Notes: generated from the letters alone by a model not told the origin. A stretch of 64,000 bases of DNA from JAPYTK01 sp964401935 (GCA_964401935.1 CAYOAL010000038.1:1-64000), one strand, 5' to 3'; counted from the first letter of the stretch, positions 44,301 through 53,073 are shown. A program made the numbers and translations.

Positions 44301-44513
44301 ATGAAGTCGTTCCATTCCGATGACGCGACGGGAGAGCCCCGTACGCCCGCGACCCAACGCGCTCACGAGCGCCGCCTCGTACAGCGCCCCATCGTGCGCA
44401 AGCACCCCGAGTGGGAAGAGCGCGAGATCGATCCCACGGGCCACGTGAAGGTGGCCGTCGGCTTCCTTCTCCCGCTCCTGCTCCTCCTCGCGTGGGGTGC
44501 GTTCGCGTCGTAG
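44301..44513 (+). CDS. 70-residue single-span membrane protein
   Basis: A small protein with a charged N-terminal 45 residues (MKSFHSDDATGEPRTPATQR, VQRPIVRKHPEWEEREIDP) and one C-terminal membrane span (VAVGFLLPLLLLLAWGAFA). A very good ribosome site, GAGGAGG six bases before the ATG, supports it. It resembles a tail-anchored microprotein. It is 80 bp upstream of tatA on the same strand, so a role with the Tat or another membrane complex is possible but unproven. Confidence 0.7.
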   Translation: MKSFHSDDATGEPRTPATQRAHERRLVQRPIVRKHPEWEEREIDPTGHVKVAVGFLLPLLLLLAWGAFAS

Positions 44514-44552
44514 TCACCAACACCGCCCGGACGTCAGCGGACGGGCGAGCAC

Positions 44553-44585
44553 GGGAGCCGGGGCACCTCTCCGGCTCCCGGGAGG
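44553..44585 (+). promoter_or_regulatory. Hairpin abutting the tatA ribosome site
   Basis: GGGAGCCGG (44553-44561) and CCGGCTCCC (44571-44579) form a perfect 9-bp stem with a 9-nt loop. The next base begins the ribosome site GGGAGG (44580-44585), eight bases before the tatA ATG. The right arm ends exactly where the ribosome must bind, so the hairpin could control tatA translation or protect a processed mRNA end. Confidence 0.45.
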
Positions 44586-44593
44586 TCGTTGCC

Positions 44594-44875
44594 ATGGGCC
44601 TGGGCCCCACCGAGATCATCGTCATCCTACTCATCGCGTTGTTGCTCTTCGGACCTTCGAGGATCGCCGGCGTTGGCCGCGGACTCGGCGACGGGATCCG
44701 CAGCTTCAAAGATGGCCTGCGCGGCATGGGCGAAGCGCGCGAAGAGGCCGCGACCGTCGAGCTCGACGCGCCGGCCAAGAAGAAGCGCAAGCCGAAGACC
44801 AAGGCGAGCGCACCGTCGGCGGCGACCGACGGGCGGCCAGCGACCTCGCGCTCGGCGCGCGCCAACACTTCGTGA
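44594..44875 (+). CDS. tatA: Sec-independent translocase protein TatA
   Basis: A 93-residue TatA/E-family protein: a short N-terminal transmembrane helix (GPTEIIVILLIALLLFG), the hinge FGPSR, the amphipathic helix IAGVGRGLGDGIRSFKDGLRG and a charged tail with KKKRKPKTK. TatA forms the pore-like assembly that exports folded proteins with twin-arginine signals. The DUF1552 protein in this window is a likely client. No tatB or tatC lies nearby. GGGAGG precedes the ATG. Confidence 0.92.
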   Translation: MGLGPTEIIVILLIALLLFGPSRIAGVGRGLGDGIRSFKDGLRGMGEAREEAATVELDAPAKKKRKPKTKASAPSAATDGRPATSRSARANTS

Positions 44876-45004
44876 CCCCCGCGCCGAGGGACACCTCCCC
44901 CGGCGCAACCCGTGGCCACTGCGTGCACGCGCCTGACCTCGCGCATCGTCGACGCAGCCCAAGGCGAGCTCGAGCGCGGCGCGCTCGAGGCCGCGAGACG
45001 ACGC

Positions 45005-46300
45005 TCACCACCGCTCGCGCACGGCCCGGAGCAGCGCGTGGGTGGGCGCGTCGTCGGGGGCGAGCTCCGCGCTGTCGCCCCCCGCGCCGATGGTGATCCG
45101 ACGCCCGCCCACGTCGAGCCCGCAGCGCCCTTCTCCCCAGACGAGGAGCGACCGGATCCCGCGCTGCTCGACGGCGGCAAAGAGCGGCGCCAGATCGTGG
45201 GTCACGCCGCTGCCGCAGAACGAGGGGGTGGCGCCCGGCACGTGCTGGCCGAGCTCGCCGAGCACGAACGGCAAGCGATGCTCGTCGGCCAGGGCGAGAT
45301 CCTTCTCGAGCTTGTGCATGTGCGCGCGAGGCTCCTCCCCCATCGGCACGTACACGTGGCTCGTCCACACGAGCCGCTCCCGCACCGCGCCAGGGAGCGC
45401 CGTCACCACCGTCTTGGCCCAGCGTGCGTAGGCCTCCCGCTCTCCGCGGATGTCGCCGAGCATGATCGGTTGCGGCACCGCCGCCGCGAGCCGGGTCGCG
45501 GCCGGCACGAGGAAGCGGTCGCGGAGGCTCGCTGCGTCCGGCTCCAGGAAGCGTCCACCTCCCACGTGGCGAAAGGTGTCGAGCTCGTTCACCAGCTCCC
45601 ACGCGAGCACGTGCGGCGACCGCATCGCAGGGTCGGCAGCGAGGCCAGCGATGCGATCTCCCATCCCCCCCACGCCGGGGCGCTCCCAGCCGCCCGCGAG
45701 ATAGAACGTCTTACTGTGCCACGGCCCCTCCTGCTCGTCGAGCGAGCGCGACGGATCGGGAGCGCCGTAGCCCGCTTGATGGTTCTGAAGCGTGACGATG
45801 AACCGCAGGGGGTGCTTGCGCCGGGCGTTCTCGTCGAGCACGAGCGCCAGGGTGCGGCGGCTCGCGCTCACCTCGTCGTCGGAGCCCACCCGCTTGTACG
45901 AACCCCACAGACGGAGCACCGGCACCCCACGCTCGGCCGCGTCGTTGAGCACGTGGCACACCACGCGTCGCCGGGCCGCGTCGTCGGCGATCTCCGTCGC
46001 GAGCTTGTCGAGCAAATCGAACGCGTGGGCCCCCACGAACTCGAGGCCCAGCACCGTCCCGTCCGCGAGCGTCTGCACCACCCGCCGCGTCGAGCGATCC
46101 ACGCGCGGAACCCCCGTGGGCCCGGCCGCTGGCGCAAGCCACGCCCGCCCCGCGCTCTCGGGGCAGCTCGGCGGCTCCCCCGGGAGCGGCGCCACCTTCT
46201 CGACAGGGGGCGCGAGCGCCGTGTCGGTTGGAGGGGTGGGGGTAGACTCCGCTCTCGAGCACGCTCCCGCGAAGGCCACAATCCCCACCAGCCGGACCAT
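45005..46300 (-). CDS. GH5-like glycoside hydrolase lipoprotein
   Basis: About 431 residues with a lipobox (FAGAC), then a (beta/alpha)8 domain of the GH5/clan A type. It has an early arginine in VLRLWGSYKRV, NHQAGYG, the acid/base Asn-Glu in LAWELVNELDTF, His/Tyr in TSHVYVPMG, the nucleophile Glu in FVLGELGQHV and the late Trp in LLVWGEGRCG. The order of motifs is that of cellulases and mannanases, so it probably cleaves a beta-linked polysaccharide at the cell surface. The ATG at 46300 gives a proper leader. It is last of a minus-strand run of five genes. Confidence 0.8.
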   Translation of the reverse strand: MVRLVGIVAFAGACSRAESTPTPPTDTALAPPVEKVAPLPGEPPSCPESAGRAWLAPAAGPTGVPRVDRSTRRVVQTLADGTVLGLEFVGAHAFDLLDKLATEIADDAARRRVVCHVLNDAAERGVPVLRLWGSYKRVGSDDEVSASRRTLALVLDENARRKHPLRFIVTLQNHQAGYGAPDPSRSLDEQEGPWHSKTFYLAGGWERPGVGGMGDRIAGLAADPAMRSPHVLAWELVNELDTFRHVGGGRFLEPDAASLRDRFLVPAATRLAAAVPQPIMLGDIRGEREAYARWAKTVVTALPGAVRERLVWTSHVYVPMGEEPRAHMHKLEKDLALADEHRLPFVLGELGQHVPGATPSFCGSGVTHDLAPLFAAVEQRGIRSLLVWGEGRCGLDVGGRRITIGAGGDSAELAPDDAPTHALLRAVRERW

Positions 46301-46395
46301 CCCCGCGTGCGCCGCGCGGCGCGGCCACGCGAGGGCGAGCCCGCGAGGCCCGTTCCGGTGCGCCGGCAACGGGCGTGCGCCGTGTCTCCCAGCGG

Positions 46396-46917
46396 TCATC
46401 GCGCGTCCGGCTGCGGGTCGTCGAGTCGCTCGAAGGCGGCCGCATAGTGCACGACGCCAGCCACCTCGGCGAGCCCGCCCACCGCCAGCTCGAGCACCTG
46501 GAACGCGTCTCCCCCGCCGTAGTCGTCGACGAGCCCCCGCGGGGGGGCCGCGACGAAGCCGAAGCGCGCGAAATAGGCGGGGGCGCCGAGCACGACCACC
46601 CAGCGCGCGCCGGCCAGCCTGCAGCGGGTGAGGCCTTCACGGATCAGGCGATCGGCGATCCCACGCCGCCGCTGGCTGGCGAGCACCGCCACCGGCGCGA
46701 GGCCCACGCCCCCCACCGCCCCGTCGAGACGCACCGGGCTGAAGGCCACGTGGCCGACGAGCGCGTCGTCCGCGATCGCCACGAGCGACACCGTGAGCGC
46801 GCCATCGGCGCGCAGGTCATCCACGAGGCGCGCCTCTCCAGGCCCTGGGAAGGCGCTCCGGTGCAGCGCGTGGATGGCGTCGGCATCTCCTGGCTGCTCG
46901 GCGCGGATGGTCTCCAT
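46396..46917 (-). CDS. GNAT-family N-acetyltransferase
   Basis: A 173-residue acetyltransferase opening METIRAEQPGDADAIHALHR. It has DALVGHVAFSPVRL, the acetyl-CoA loop VLASQRRRGIADRLIREGL (Arg-Arg-Gly-Ile-Ala) and the late YFARFGFVAAP, as in the YhbS-like branch. The substrate is unknown. The ribosome site GGAGG nine bases upstream favours ATG 46917 over the ATG at 46941, which has none. Confidence 0.88.
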   Translation of the reverse strand: METIRAEQPGDADAIHALHRSAFPGPGEARLVDDLRADGALTVSLVAIADDALVGHVAFSPVRLDGAVGGVGLAPVAVLASQRRRGIADRLIREGLTRCRLAGARWVVVLGAPAYFARFGFVAAPPRGLVDDYGGGDAFQVLELAVGGLAEVAGVVHYAAAFERLDDPQPDAR

Positions 46918-46966
46918 CTTCCCGTCCTCCGTCGTCTCCATCGCGGTCGCAGGCGCGGCGGAGGTC

Positions 46967-47920
46967 TCACTCGGCGCGCTTGAAGCTGCCCGCCTCCTCC
47001 ACCCAGGGTCGGGGAGGCGGCACGTCCACGTCGTCGCCCGTGTCTTGGCAACAGCGGAAGCCGATCTGATAGAAGCGAAACTTCGGCCCGTGCTGCTTGG
47101 TGGTGAGGCGGCAGGTGTTGCGTACGGGCCCCCACCAGCCGCCGTTGAGCGTAGCCGGATACTTGGTGTCGGGGTTGTCGGCGGTGTTGTCGGTCCACTC
47201 GTCGACGTTGCCGGTCATGTCGTACGCGCCATAGTGGCTCTTGCACGCCTCGCGAGCGCCGCTCGGGTAGGCCTGATAGAGGCGCTCGAGCTCCGCTGGT
47301 CGCGTCTCTTCGTTCTCGAGCTTCTCGAGGCTGAAGGGGATCGGCTTACGGTCGATGTTGCAGGGGCTCGGGTGGCGCTGGAAGCCCCACGGAAAGGGCT
47401 CGCGCTTGGGCCCCTCACAGGCCAACACCCACTCCGAGCGGCGGCAGAGGCGCTTGTTGCGGCTCGCACACTTCTCCTTCGCCTCTTCCCAGCTCACGTA
47501 GACGTCGGGGCTCTCGCCCTTCTTGTTGGGCCACTCGAAGCGATCGATGCAGAAGCGGCGAAAGTCTTGCTGGCCGAAGCAGGGCACGTTCTTCTGATAT
47601 TCGGTCGCGCAGCGCTGCGTCTCGTCCACGCCGGTGTGGCACACGTAGCGCAACGTGGGGCAAAACCGACCCTCGACCAAGACCATGTCGGCCGGGCACG
47701 CCACCGCGGGCCCCTCCGCGCCGGGCCCGCCCGCGCCGGGCGCCAGCGGCTCCGAGGCGGCGCCGCTGACGGCGGCGGTCGACGCGGCGCTCACCTCAAC
47801 CACCGGCGCACGCATCGCTGGCGAGGCCGCGCTCAGCTGCGCGGCCCAAGGTGTCGCTCCCGCCCCCAGCAGCGCCCCAACGACCACCGGGGCGAGCCAA
47901 CTTCTCGTGAAGGGGCTCAC
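46967..47920 (-). CDS. FGE/SUMF1-fold exported protein
   Basis: 317 residues: an N-terminal signal or membrane segment (WLAPVVVGALLGAGATPWA), a Pro/Ala/Gly linker, then a formylglycine-generating-enzyme-type domain with FCIDRFEWPN, YVSWEEAKEKCASRNKRLCRRSEWVLACEG, YDMTGNVDEWTDN and ending FYQIGFRCC. True formylglycine-generating enzymes have two catalytic cysteines in a YMCHRSYC-like loop. The matching loop here (NGGWWGPVRNTCRL) does not show that pair. No sulfatase gene is present, so it is probably a non-catalytic or differently acting member. The GTG start has only a weak ribosome site. Confidence 0.82.
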   Translation of the reverse strand: MSPFTRSWLAPVVVGALLGAGATPWAAQLSAASPAMRAPVVEVSAASTAAVSGAASEPLAPGAGGPGAEGPAVACPADMVLVEGRFCPTLRYVCHTGVDETQRCATEYQKNVPCFGQQDFRRFCIDRFEWPNKKGESPDVYVSWEEAKEKCASRNKRLCRRSEWVLACEGPKREPFPWGFQRHPSPCNIDRKPIPFSLEKLENEETRPAELERLYQAYPSGAREACKSHYGAYDMTGNVDEWTDNTADNPDTKYPATLNGGWWGPVRNTCRLTTKQHGPKFRFYQIGFRCCQDTGDDVDVPPPRPWVEEAGSFKRAE

Positions 47921-47985
47921 CGAGGGGGCATCCTACCCGGAACCGCCGCGGCCGCCACTCGACACCTGTTCAGAGCAAGGAGATG

Positions 47986-49218
47986 TCACTGGAAGCGGAA
48001 GCCGAGGCCGAAGGGGACGGCCACCGCGGTGCCGACGCCGAACATCACCATCGGCGTGGTGTTGAGCACCAGCGAGCCGTGCTCGGTGTCGACGAGCCGC
48101 ACGCTGAGCTCGGCCATCGGCCCTCCCGCGAGCTCGACGTTCGCGCTCATGGGCACCCGCTCCGTGCTCGTCGTGAAGTACGGCGGATAGGCGACGACCT
48201 CACCGTCGCCTTCGGCCGAGGCCGCGCCGAGCGCCACTCCCAGCCCGAGCGAGAGCGGCCCGGCGACGCGAAAGAGCACGCTCGGTCCGCTCGCCACCCA
48301 CACCCCACCGCCCACGCGAGGCCCAACCGCGATGCGCCCGCCGACATGAAACCAGTCGGTGGCGGCGTAGCCCGCGAAGACGCTGAGACCCAAGATCGCG
48401 CCACCTCGGGGGCCGAGGGTGTAGTCGCAGCTCACCCACCCGCAGCTGGCGGCGTTGGTGCCGTCGGAGAGCGCGATGGCCTCCGGGCTCACCTCGGGAG
48501 ACACCCGGTCGCCATCGACGAGCAGGTAGCCGCCGAACAAGGCGGCCTCGAGCACCCAACGCTGAAACGGCGGGGGCTCCGCGGGCGCTGGCGCCTCGGT
48601 CGGTCGCCGCGGGCGCCTCCGCGCGCGAGGCTCGGGCGTGGGCTCGGGCTCGAGCGGCACGAGGGCGGCCACCGTCACCGTCTTCCGTGAGGACACGGCG
48701 ATGGTGAAGCGCAGCTGACGCGGCTCGTGCCCTGGGGCCGCCGCGACCAGGACGTGCTCGCCAGGATCGATCGGCATCGGCGCGCCCCACTCCGCGTCAT
48801 CCACCGGCGCCCCGTCGAGCGCGACCGCGAGCCCCTCGACGCGGATCGCAGGGGGAACCTTCACCGTGAGCCACGGCACCCGCGGCCCGAGCACGTCGAT
48901 GCGCTCTTGTGCGAGCCGCCGCTGCTCCTCGCGCCCCTCCGCGGTGGCCGCGTCGCGGGCCTGTTGGAACTCGACCCACGCGCTGGCGATCATGCCGAGG
49001 CGCTCGTGGCACACCGCGAGGTTGAGCATGGTGCCCACCTTGGGCTCGAGCTGCTGGCTGAGCTCGAGCTTGGGGCAGGCCTCTTCGAAGCGCCCCTCGA
49101 GCATCAAGGCGCGCCCCTCCTGAAACATCCCCTCGGCCTCCGACTCCTCGGCCCGCGCGGCGGACACGAGGAGCACGCTACCGAAAACGCCTGCGAGCCA
49201 TCGTGTCGATCTCACCAC
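47986..49218 (-). CDS. TPR/PEGA-type protein with C-terminal beta-rich domain
   Basis: A 410-residue exported protein common in myxobacteria. Two GTG codons at the start (49218 and 49215) follow GGGGAGGTC; the second has better spacing. A signal peptide (cleaved near ARA) is followed by a TPR-like region (AEGMFQEGRALMLEGRFEEACPKLE, LNLAVCHERLG), then a PEGA-like beta domain (LDGAPVDDAEWGAPMPIDPGEHVL), a Pro/Arg hinge and a C-terminal beta-rich part with alternating hydrophobics ending in FRFQ, typical of an outer-membrane barrel. Its role is likely structural or sensory in the envelope. Confidence 0.85.
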   Translation of the reverse strand: MVRSTRWLAGVFGSVLLVSAARAEESEAEGMFQEGRALMLEGRFEEACPKLELSQQLEPKVGTMLNLAVCHERLGMIASAWVEFQQARDAATAEGREEQRRLAQERIDVLGPRVPWLTVKVPPAIRVEGLAVALDGAPVDDAEWGAPMPIDPGEHVLVAAAPGHEPRQLRFTIAVSSRKTVTVAALVPLEPEPTPEPRARRRPRRPTEAPAPAEPPPFQRWVLEAALFGGYLLVDGDRVSPEVSPEAIALSDGTNAASCGWVSCDYTLGPRGGAILGLSVFAGYAATDWFHVGGRIAVGPRVGGGVWVASGPSVLFRVAGPLSLGLGVALGAASAEGDGEVVAYPPYFTTSTERVPMSANVELAGGPMAELSVRLVDTEHGSLVLNTTPMVMFGVGTAVAVPFGLGFRFQ

Positions 49219-49233
49219 GACCTCCCCACGATG

Positions 49234-49854
49234 TCACAGTCCACAGCCCGACGGCACGACCATCCGATCCGGCTCGACGGATCGGATCCACTCGATCGTG
49301 ACGCGCTCGCCCGGCTCGAGGCCCACCACCCGAAACGCGGCCACGAGGCTGCCCGTGCCGTCCACCGAGCGCACGTAGTAGGTGTGGTCGAGCACCGCGT
49401 CGATGAAGTCGTACTCGCCGTAGGCGCCCACACGATGCTCGTCGAGCTCGACGGTGGGCGGGGTGTCGGCGAGGGGGATGTCGCCGAGATCGACGATGAA
49501 GGAGACGTCGTCGGTCACGGTGTTGACGCGAAATACGTTGGGGCCGTACACGATGTCGTAGTCGTTGTTGGTGATGTCCGGATCTTGGGTTGCGAACTCG
49601 AAGCTGAACGCCGACGACGAATAGTTGCTCCCGTCGTACGCGGTCAGCGTGGCCTCGCCGTGAAGGAACCGGCAGGGGATGCCCCTTACCCCGGGCTCCC
49701 CGCTCGAGCTGCTCGAGCCGCTGCCGAAGCCGCGCCCGTCGCTGGGACGCCCGTCGTCGCCCACCGCCACGTTGCCGTAGCACCCGAGCGCGCCGCACGC
49801 CGCGAACGAGACCACACCCGCGAGACCAAAGGCTTTGAACCAAGTAAGCTTCAT
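49234..49854 (-). CDS. Lipoprotein of unknown function
   Basis: A 206-residue lipoprotein. The ribosome site AAGGAGA is seven bases from the ATG at 49854 and too close to the ATG at 49860, so 49854 is used. The lipobox is CGALGC, followed by a Ser/Gly linker (FGSGSSSSSG). The mature part is beta-rich (EATLTAYDGSNYSSSAF, DITNNDYDIVYGPNVFRV, HRVGAYGEYDFIDAV). No family is recognised. It starts the minus-strand run down to 45005 and is divergent from the sigma factor gene with 95 bp between starts. Confidence 0.78.
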   Translation of the reverse strand: MKLTWFKAFGLAGVVSFAACGALGCYGNVAVGDDGRPSDGRGFGSGSSSSSGEPGVRGIPCRFLHGEATLTAYDGSNYSSSAFSFEFATQDPDITNNDYDIVYGPNVFRVNTVTDDVSFIVDLGDIPLADTPPTVELDEHRVGAYGEYDFIDAVLDHTYYVRSVDGTGSLVAAFRVVGLEPGERVTIEWIRSVEPDRMVVPSGCGL

Positions 49855-49949
49855 CGTCATTCTCCTTGTGCGAGGGGGATCCGTTCCCCTTCCTCTGCTG
49901 GTTAGCCAGCGGCCGCCCATCCTTTAGTGGCATCGAAAAAAACCTCGTC

Positions 49950-50669
49950 ATGAGCCCCGGACTGTTCCCGTCGACGCGTCGCTCGGCCGTGCTCTCGGTC
50001 GGGAGCGACGATCCCGTGGAGCGGGCGCGGAGCTTCGACGTGCTCGTCCGCGCCTATTTCAAGCCGGTGTACAAGTACATCCGCGTGCGCTGGCGCAAGC
50101 CGCCCGAAGAGGCGCGCGACCTCACCCAGGGCCTGTTCGCGCGCGCCTTCGAGCGGCGCTACTTCGCCGACTTCGATCCGACGCAGGCCCGTTTTCGCAC
50201 CTACCTCAAGACGTGCCTCGACCGCTTCGTCATCGCCGAAGGGCGCGCCGAGGGCCGACTCAAGCGCGGCGGCGACACGATTCGGGTGAGCCTCGACTTC
50301 GACGTGGCCGAGGACGAGCTCGAGCGGCTCGGCAGCCACCCCGAGGACGTCGACGCCTACTTCGAGCGAGAGTGGATGCGGGCGCTCTTCGGCGCCTCGG
50401 TGGACGCGCTGCGGCAGCGCTGCGAGGCCGAGGACAAGGCGCTCTACTTCACGGTCTTCGAGCGCTACGTGCTCTCGAAGGACGACCCCAAGCCCACCTA
50501 CGCCGAGCTCGCCGCGAGCCTCGGCCTCGCCACCCACGACGTGACCAACTACCTCGCGTGGGGGCGGCGCGCGTTCCGCCAGTCCGTGCTCGACCGGCTG
50601 CGAGAGCTGACCGCCAACGAAGAGGAGTTCCGGGCCGAGGCGCGCCTCGTGCTGGGAGTGGAGGCGTGA
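49950..50669 (+). CDS. ECF-type RNA polymerase sigma factor
   Basis: A 239-residue sigma factor of the ECF class. Region 2 covers VLVRAYFKPVYKYIRVRWRK..EEARDLTQGLFARAFER and FDPTQARFRTYLKTCLDRFV, the form seen in kinase-associated ECF groups. Region 4 is YAELAASLGLATHDVTNYLAWGRRAFRQSVLDRL. An acidic linker (VAEDELERLGSHPEDVDAYFERE) joins them. No anti-sigma factor is encoded beside it. Instead its stop overlaps the GTG of a double kinase gene by 4 bp. Regulation by phosphorylation, as described for Vibrio EcfP/PknT, is a reasonable hypothesis. Confidence 0.88.
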   Translation: MSPGLFPSTRRSAVLSVGSDDPVERARSFDVLVRAYFKPVYKYIRVRWRKPPEEARDLTQGLFARAFERRYFADFDPTQARFRTYLKTCLDRFVIAEGRAEGRLKRGGDTIRVSLDFDVAEDELERLGSHPEDVDAYFEREWMRALFGASVDALRQRCEAEDKALYFTVFERYVLSKDDPKPTYAELAASLGLATHDVTNYLAWGRRAFRQSVLDRLRELTANEEEFRAEARLVLGVEA

Positions 50670-52984
50670 CGTTCCTCGACGACGAAGCGCTCGACGGGCT
50701 GCGGGCCCTCACGAGCGGGCTCGGCCCAGGCGACGTGGTCGACGACCGCTTCGAGCTCCGCGCCCTGCTCGGCGAGGGCGCGATGGGCCGCGTGTTCCGC
50801 GCTTGGGATCGTGATGGACGCCGGGAGGTGGCGCTGAAGACCCTCCGCGAGGCCCGCGATCGAGACCGCTTCGAGCGCGAGGTGAACGTGCTGGCCACCC
50901 TCGCCCACGAGGGAGTGGTGCGCTACGTCGCGCACGGCGAGCACGACGACGTCCCCTACGTGGTGATGGAGCACCTCGCGGGGCGCACCCTCGCCGAGCA
51001 CCTTCGGCGCCACGAGTTTGGCGTCGACGCGGCGCTCTCGCTCGCGGTGCAGATCGCTCTCGCGCTCGCGGCGGTGCACGAGGCGAGCGTGTGCCACCGC
51101 GACGTGAAGCCCTCCAACATCCTCCTCGTAAACGAGAGCGTCGATGACGTGCGTCTCATCGATTTCGGCCTCGCACGCTGGGAGGCGCGCTGCGACGCGG
51201 CGCTCACCGCGACCGGCGCGCTGGTGGGCACGCCCGGCTACATGGCACCCGAGCAGGTGCGGGGCGAGACCCACATCGACGGCCGGGCCGACGTGTTCGC
51301 CCTCGGCTGCGTGCTCTTCGAGTGTCTCACCGGCACGCCGGCGTTCGTGGCCGACACCGCCGAGCAGCTGTTCACGAAGATCCTGCTCGAGCTCACGCCG
51401 CTCGATGGCGTGCCCGAGCCCCTACGTCCGACGCTCGCGGGCATGCTCGCGAAAGATCCCTCCCGGCGCCTACGCGCGTCGGAGGTGGTGCAGCGGCTCA
51501 AGGGGCTCGCGGTCACCCGCGCCACCCCCCCGGCGCGACCAGGCCCCCGCCCCGCCCGCGGCGAGCTCGTGGCCAGCAAGTACGTCATCGGCGACGAGCT
51601 CGGGCGCGGCGGCATGGGGGTGGTGATGGCGGCGAAACACGTCGAGCTCGGCACCGAGGTGGCGCTGAAGATCCAAGAGCGCCGCCACCACGAGCACGCC
51701 ACGGAAGACGAAGCCCGCTTCCTGCGAGAAGCCCGCGCGGCGGCGCGGATCGAGAGCGAGCACGCGGTGCGGGTGCTCGACGTGGGGCGCCTCGAGAGCG
51801 GCGCGCCGTTCATCGTGATGGAGCGACTGCGCGGGCGCGATCTCGCAGCGCGCCTCCGCACCGACGGCCCCCTCGACGAGGAGGACGCCGTCCGCGTGGT
51901 GCTCGAGGCCTGTGAAGCGCTCGCCGAGGCCCACGCCCTCGGCATCGTGCACCGCGATCTCAAACCCTCGAACCTGTTCGAGATCCGGCGCCGAGACGGC
52001 ACCCCCTTCGTCAAGGTGCTCGACTTCGGCATCTCGAAGCTCTTGCGGCCGCTCGACGACGCGAGCCTCGGCGCCCTCGCCATCACGAGCGAGAGCGCGG
52101 TCATGGGCTCGGCGGCGTACATGTCGCCGGAGCAGCTGCGAGCCACCCGTGACGTCGACGCGCAGAGCGACATCTGGTCGCTCGGGGTGGTGCTCCACGA
52201 GCTCATCGCCGGTCGACCGCCGTTTGTCGCCGACAGCCCGGCCGGAGTGGGAGCCCTCATCGCCACCGCGCCACCACCGCCGCTCGACGCGGCTCCCGGC
52301 CTCGCCGCCGTGGTGTCGCGCTGCCTCGAGAAGGTTCCCAGCGCGCGCTTCGCCGACGTGGGCGCCCTCGCGGAGGCGCTCGCCCCCTTCGGTCCGAGAG
52401 AGAGCGCGGCGCGCGCCGAGCGCATCCGTCGGGTGCTCGCAGGGGACGCTCCCCCTCCGCCACGACGCGACGCAGGCGCGGACGCGCACGCGACCACGCG
52501 CGCGTGGGACGCGAGCTCTTCGAGCTCGTCGGTCACGCCGCCGCGCCAACGACGTCGGCTCATGCCATGGCCCAGCCTGGGCGTGGCCGCGCTCGTCGCG
52601 ACGGCGGTCGTCTCCGCGTGGCGTTCGTTCGCCCCCACGCCGCCACCCCCAAGCGACGGCGTGGACGAGCCGGCAGCGAACGCCGCGGCGCCCCCCTCGA
52701 GCGCCGCGCCCACCGAGCGCTCCTCCGAGGCGCCCAGCATCGAGCCCCGAGCTCCAGCGCCGACCACGGGCACCGACACCTCGAGCGCCCCCCGCGACGT
52801 GGTGCCCGCCCCGCGCACGGCAGCCTCCGGTCCCTCCGAGAGACGCCCCCCTCCGCCGGGACCGACCCGAACGCCCACGCCCAGCCCGACGACCTCCGCC
52901 GGGGTGGCGCCGAGCGCGAGCGCTCCGAAGCGGCCCCGCCCCGGCGAGGTCGATCTGCGCGATCCCGCGCTGCAAGACCGCTGA
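50666..52984 (+). CDS. Receptor-like Ser/Thr kinase with two tandem kinase domains
   Basis: 772 residues with two complete kinase domains. Domain 1 (about 28-290) has Gly loop GEGAMG, Lys58 (VALK), HRD at 144-146, Asn151 and DFG at 166-168. Domain 2 (about 305-570) has GRGGMG, Lys335, HRD at 429-431 and DFG at 453-455, so both look catalytically competent. A single membrane span follows near residues 637-656 (SLGVAALVATAVVSAW). The rest, about 115 residues, is Pro/Ser/Ala-rich and outside the cytoplasm, without a recognisable sensor domain. It is translationally coupled to the ECF sigma factor by a GTGA overlap, which suggests that it controls that factor. Confidence 0.92.
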   Translation: MTFLDDEALDGLRALTSGLGPGDVVDDRFELRALLGEGAMGRVFRAWDRDGRREVALKTLREARDRDRFEREVNVLATLAHEGVVRYVAHGEHDDVPYVVMEHLAGRTLAEHLRRHEFGVDAALSLAVQIALALAAVHEASVCHRDVKPSNILLVNESVDDVRLIDFGLARWEARCDAALTATGALVGTPGYMAPEQVRGETHIDGRADVFALGCVLFECLTGTPAFVADTAEQLFTKILLELTPLDGVPEPLRPTLAGMLAKDPSRRLRASEVVQRLKGLAVTRATPPARPGPRPARGELVASKYVIGDELGRGGMGVVMAAKHVELGTEVALKIQERRHHEHATEDEARFLREARAAARIESEHAVRVLDVGRLESGAPFIVMERLRGRDLAARLRTDGPLDEEDAVRVVLEACEALAEAHALGIVHRDLKPSNLFEIRRRDGTPFVKVLDFGISKLLRPLDDASLGALAITSESAVMGSAAYMSPEQLRATRDVDAQSDIWSLGVVLHELIAGRPPFVADSPAGVGALIATAPPPPLDAAPGLAAVVSRCLEKVPSARFADVGALAEALAPFGPRESAARAERIRRVLAGDAPPPPRRDAGADAHATTRAWDASSSSSSVTPPRQRRRLMPWPSLGVAALVATAVVSAWRSFAPTPPPPSDGVDEPAANAAAPPSSAAPTERSSEAPSIEPRAPAPTTGTDTSSAPRDVVPAPRTAASGPSERRPPPPGPTRTPTPSPTTSAGVAPSASAPKRPRPGEVDLRDPALQDR

Positions 52985-53057
52985 CGGCGGCTCGAGAAAC
53001 GCCGGCGGAGAGCACGTCGCCGACAGCCCCCAGCACGAACCCAACGCGTGAGACTCG

Positions 53058-53073
53058 CGTCCGTGCACGGACG
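53058..53073. promoter_or_regulatory. 16-bp perfect palindrome
   Basis: CGTCCGTGCACGGACG is a perfect 16-bp inverted repeat without spacer, in the 254-bp gap between the kinase gene and the GYGQPQ-repeat protein gene. It has the form of a dimeric repressor or activator site. There is no T-run, so it is not a terminator. Confidence 0.4.

Noticed and set aside
43574..44302. Minus-strand open frame opposite the 43733 gene
   Set aside because: The plus-strand frame has a proper hydrophobic leader and fits between co-directional genes. The minus frame is Arg/Ala/Gly-rich with no ribosome site.
46967..47920. Active formylglycine-generating enzyme
   Set aside because: The catalytic cysteine pair is not seen in the expected loop and no sulfatase gene is present.
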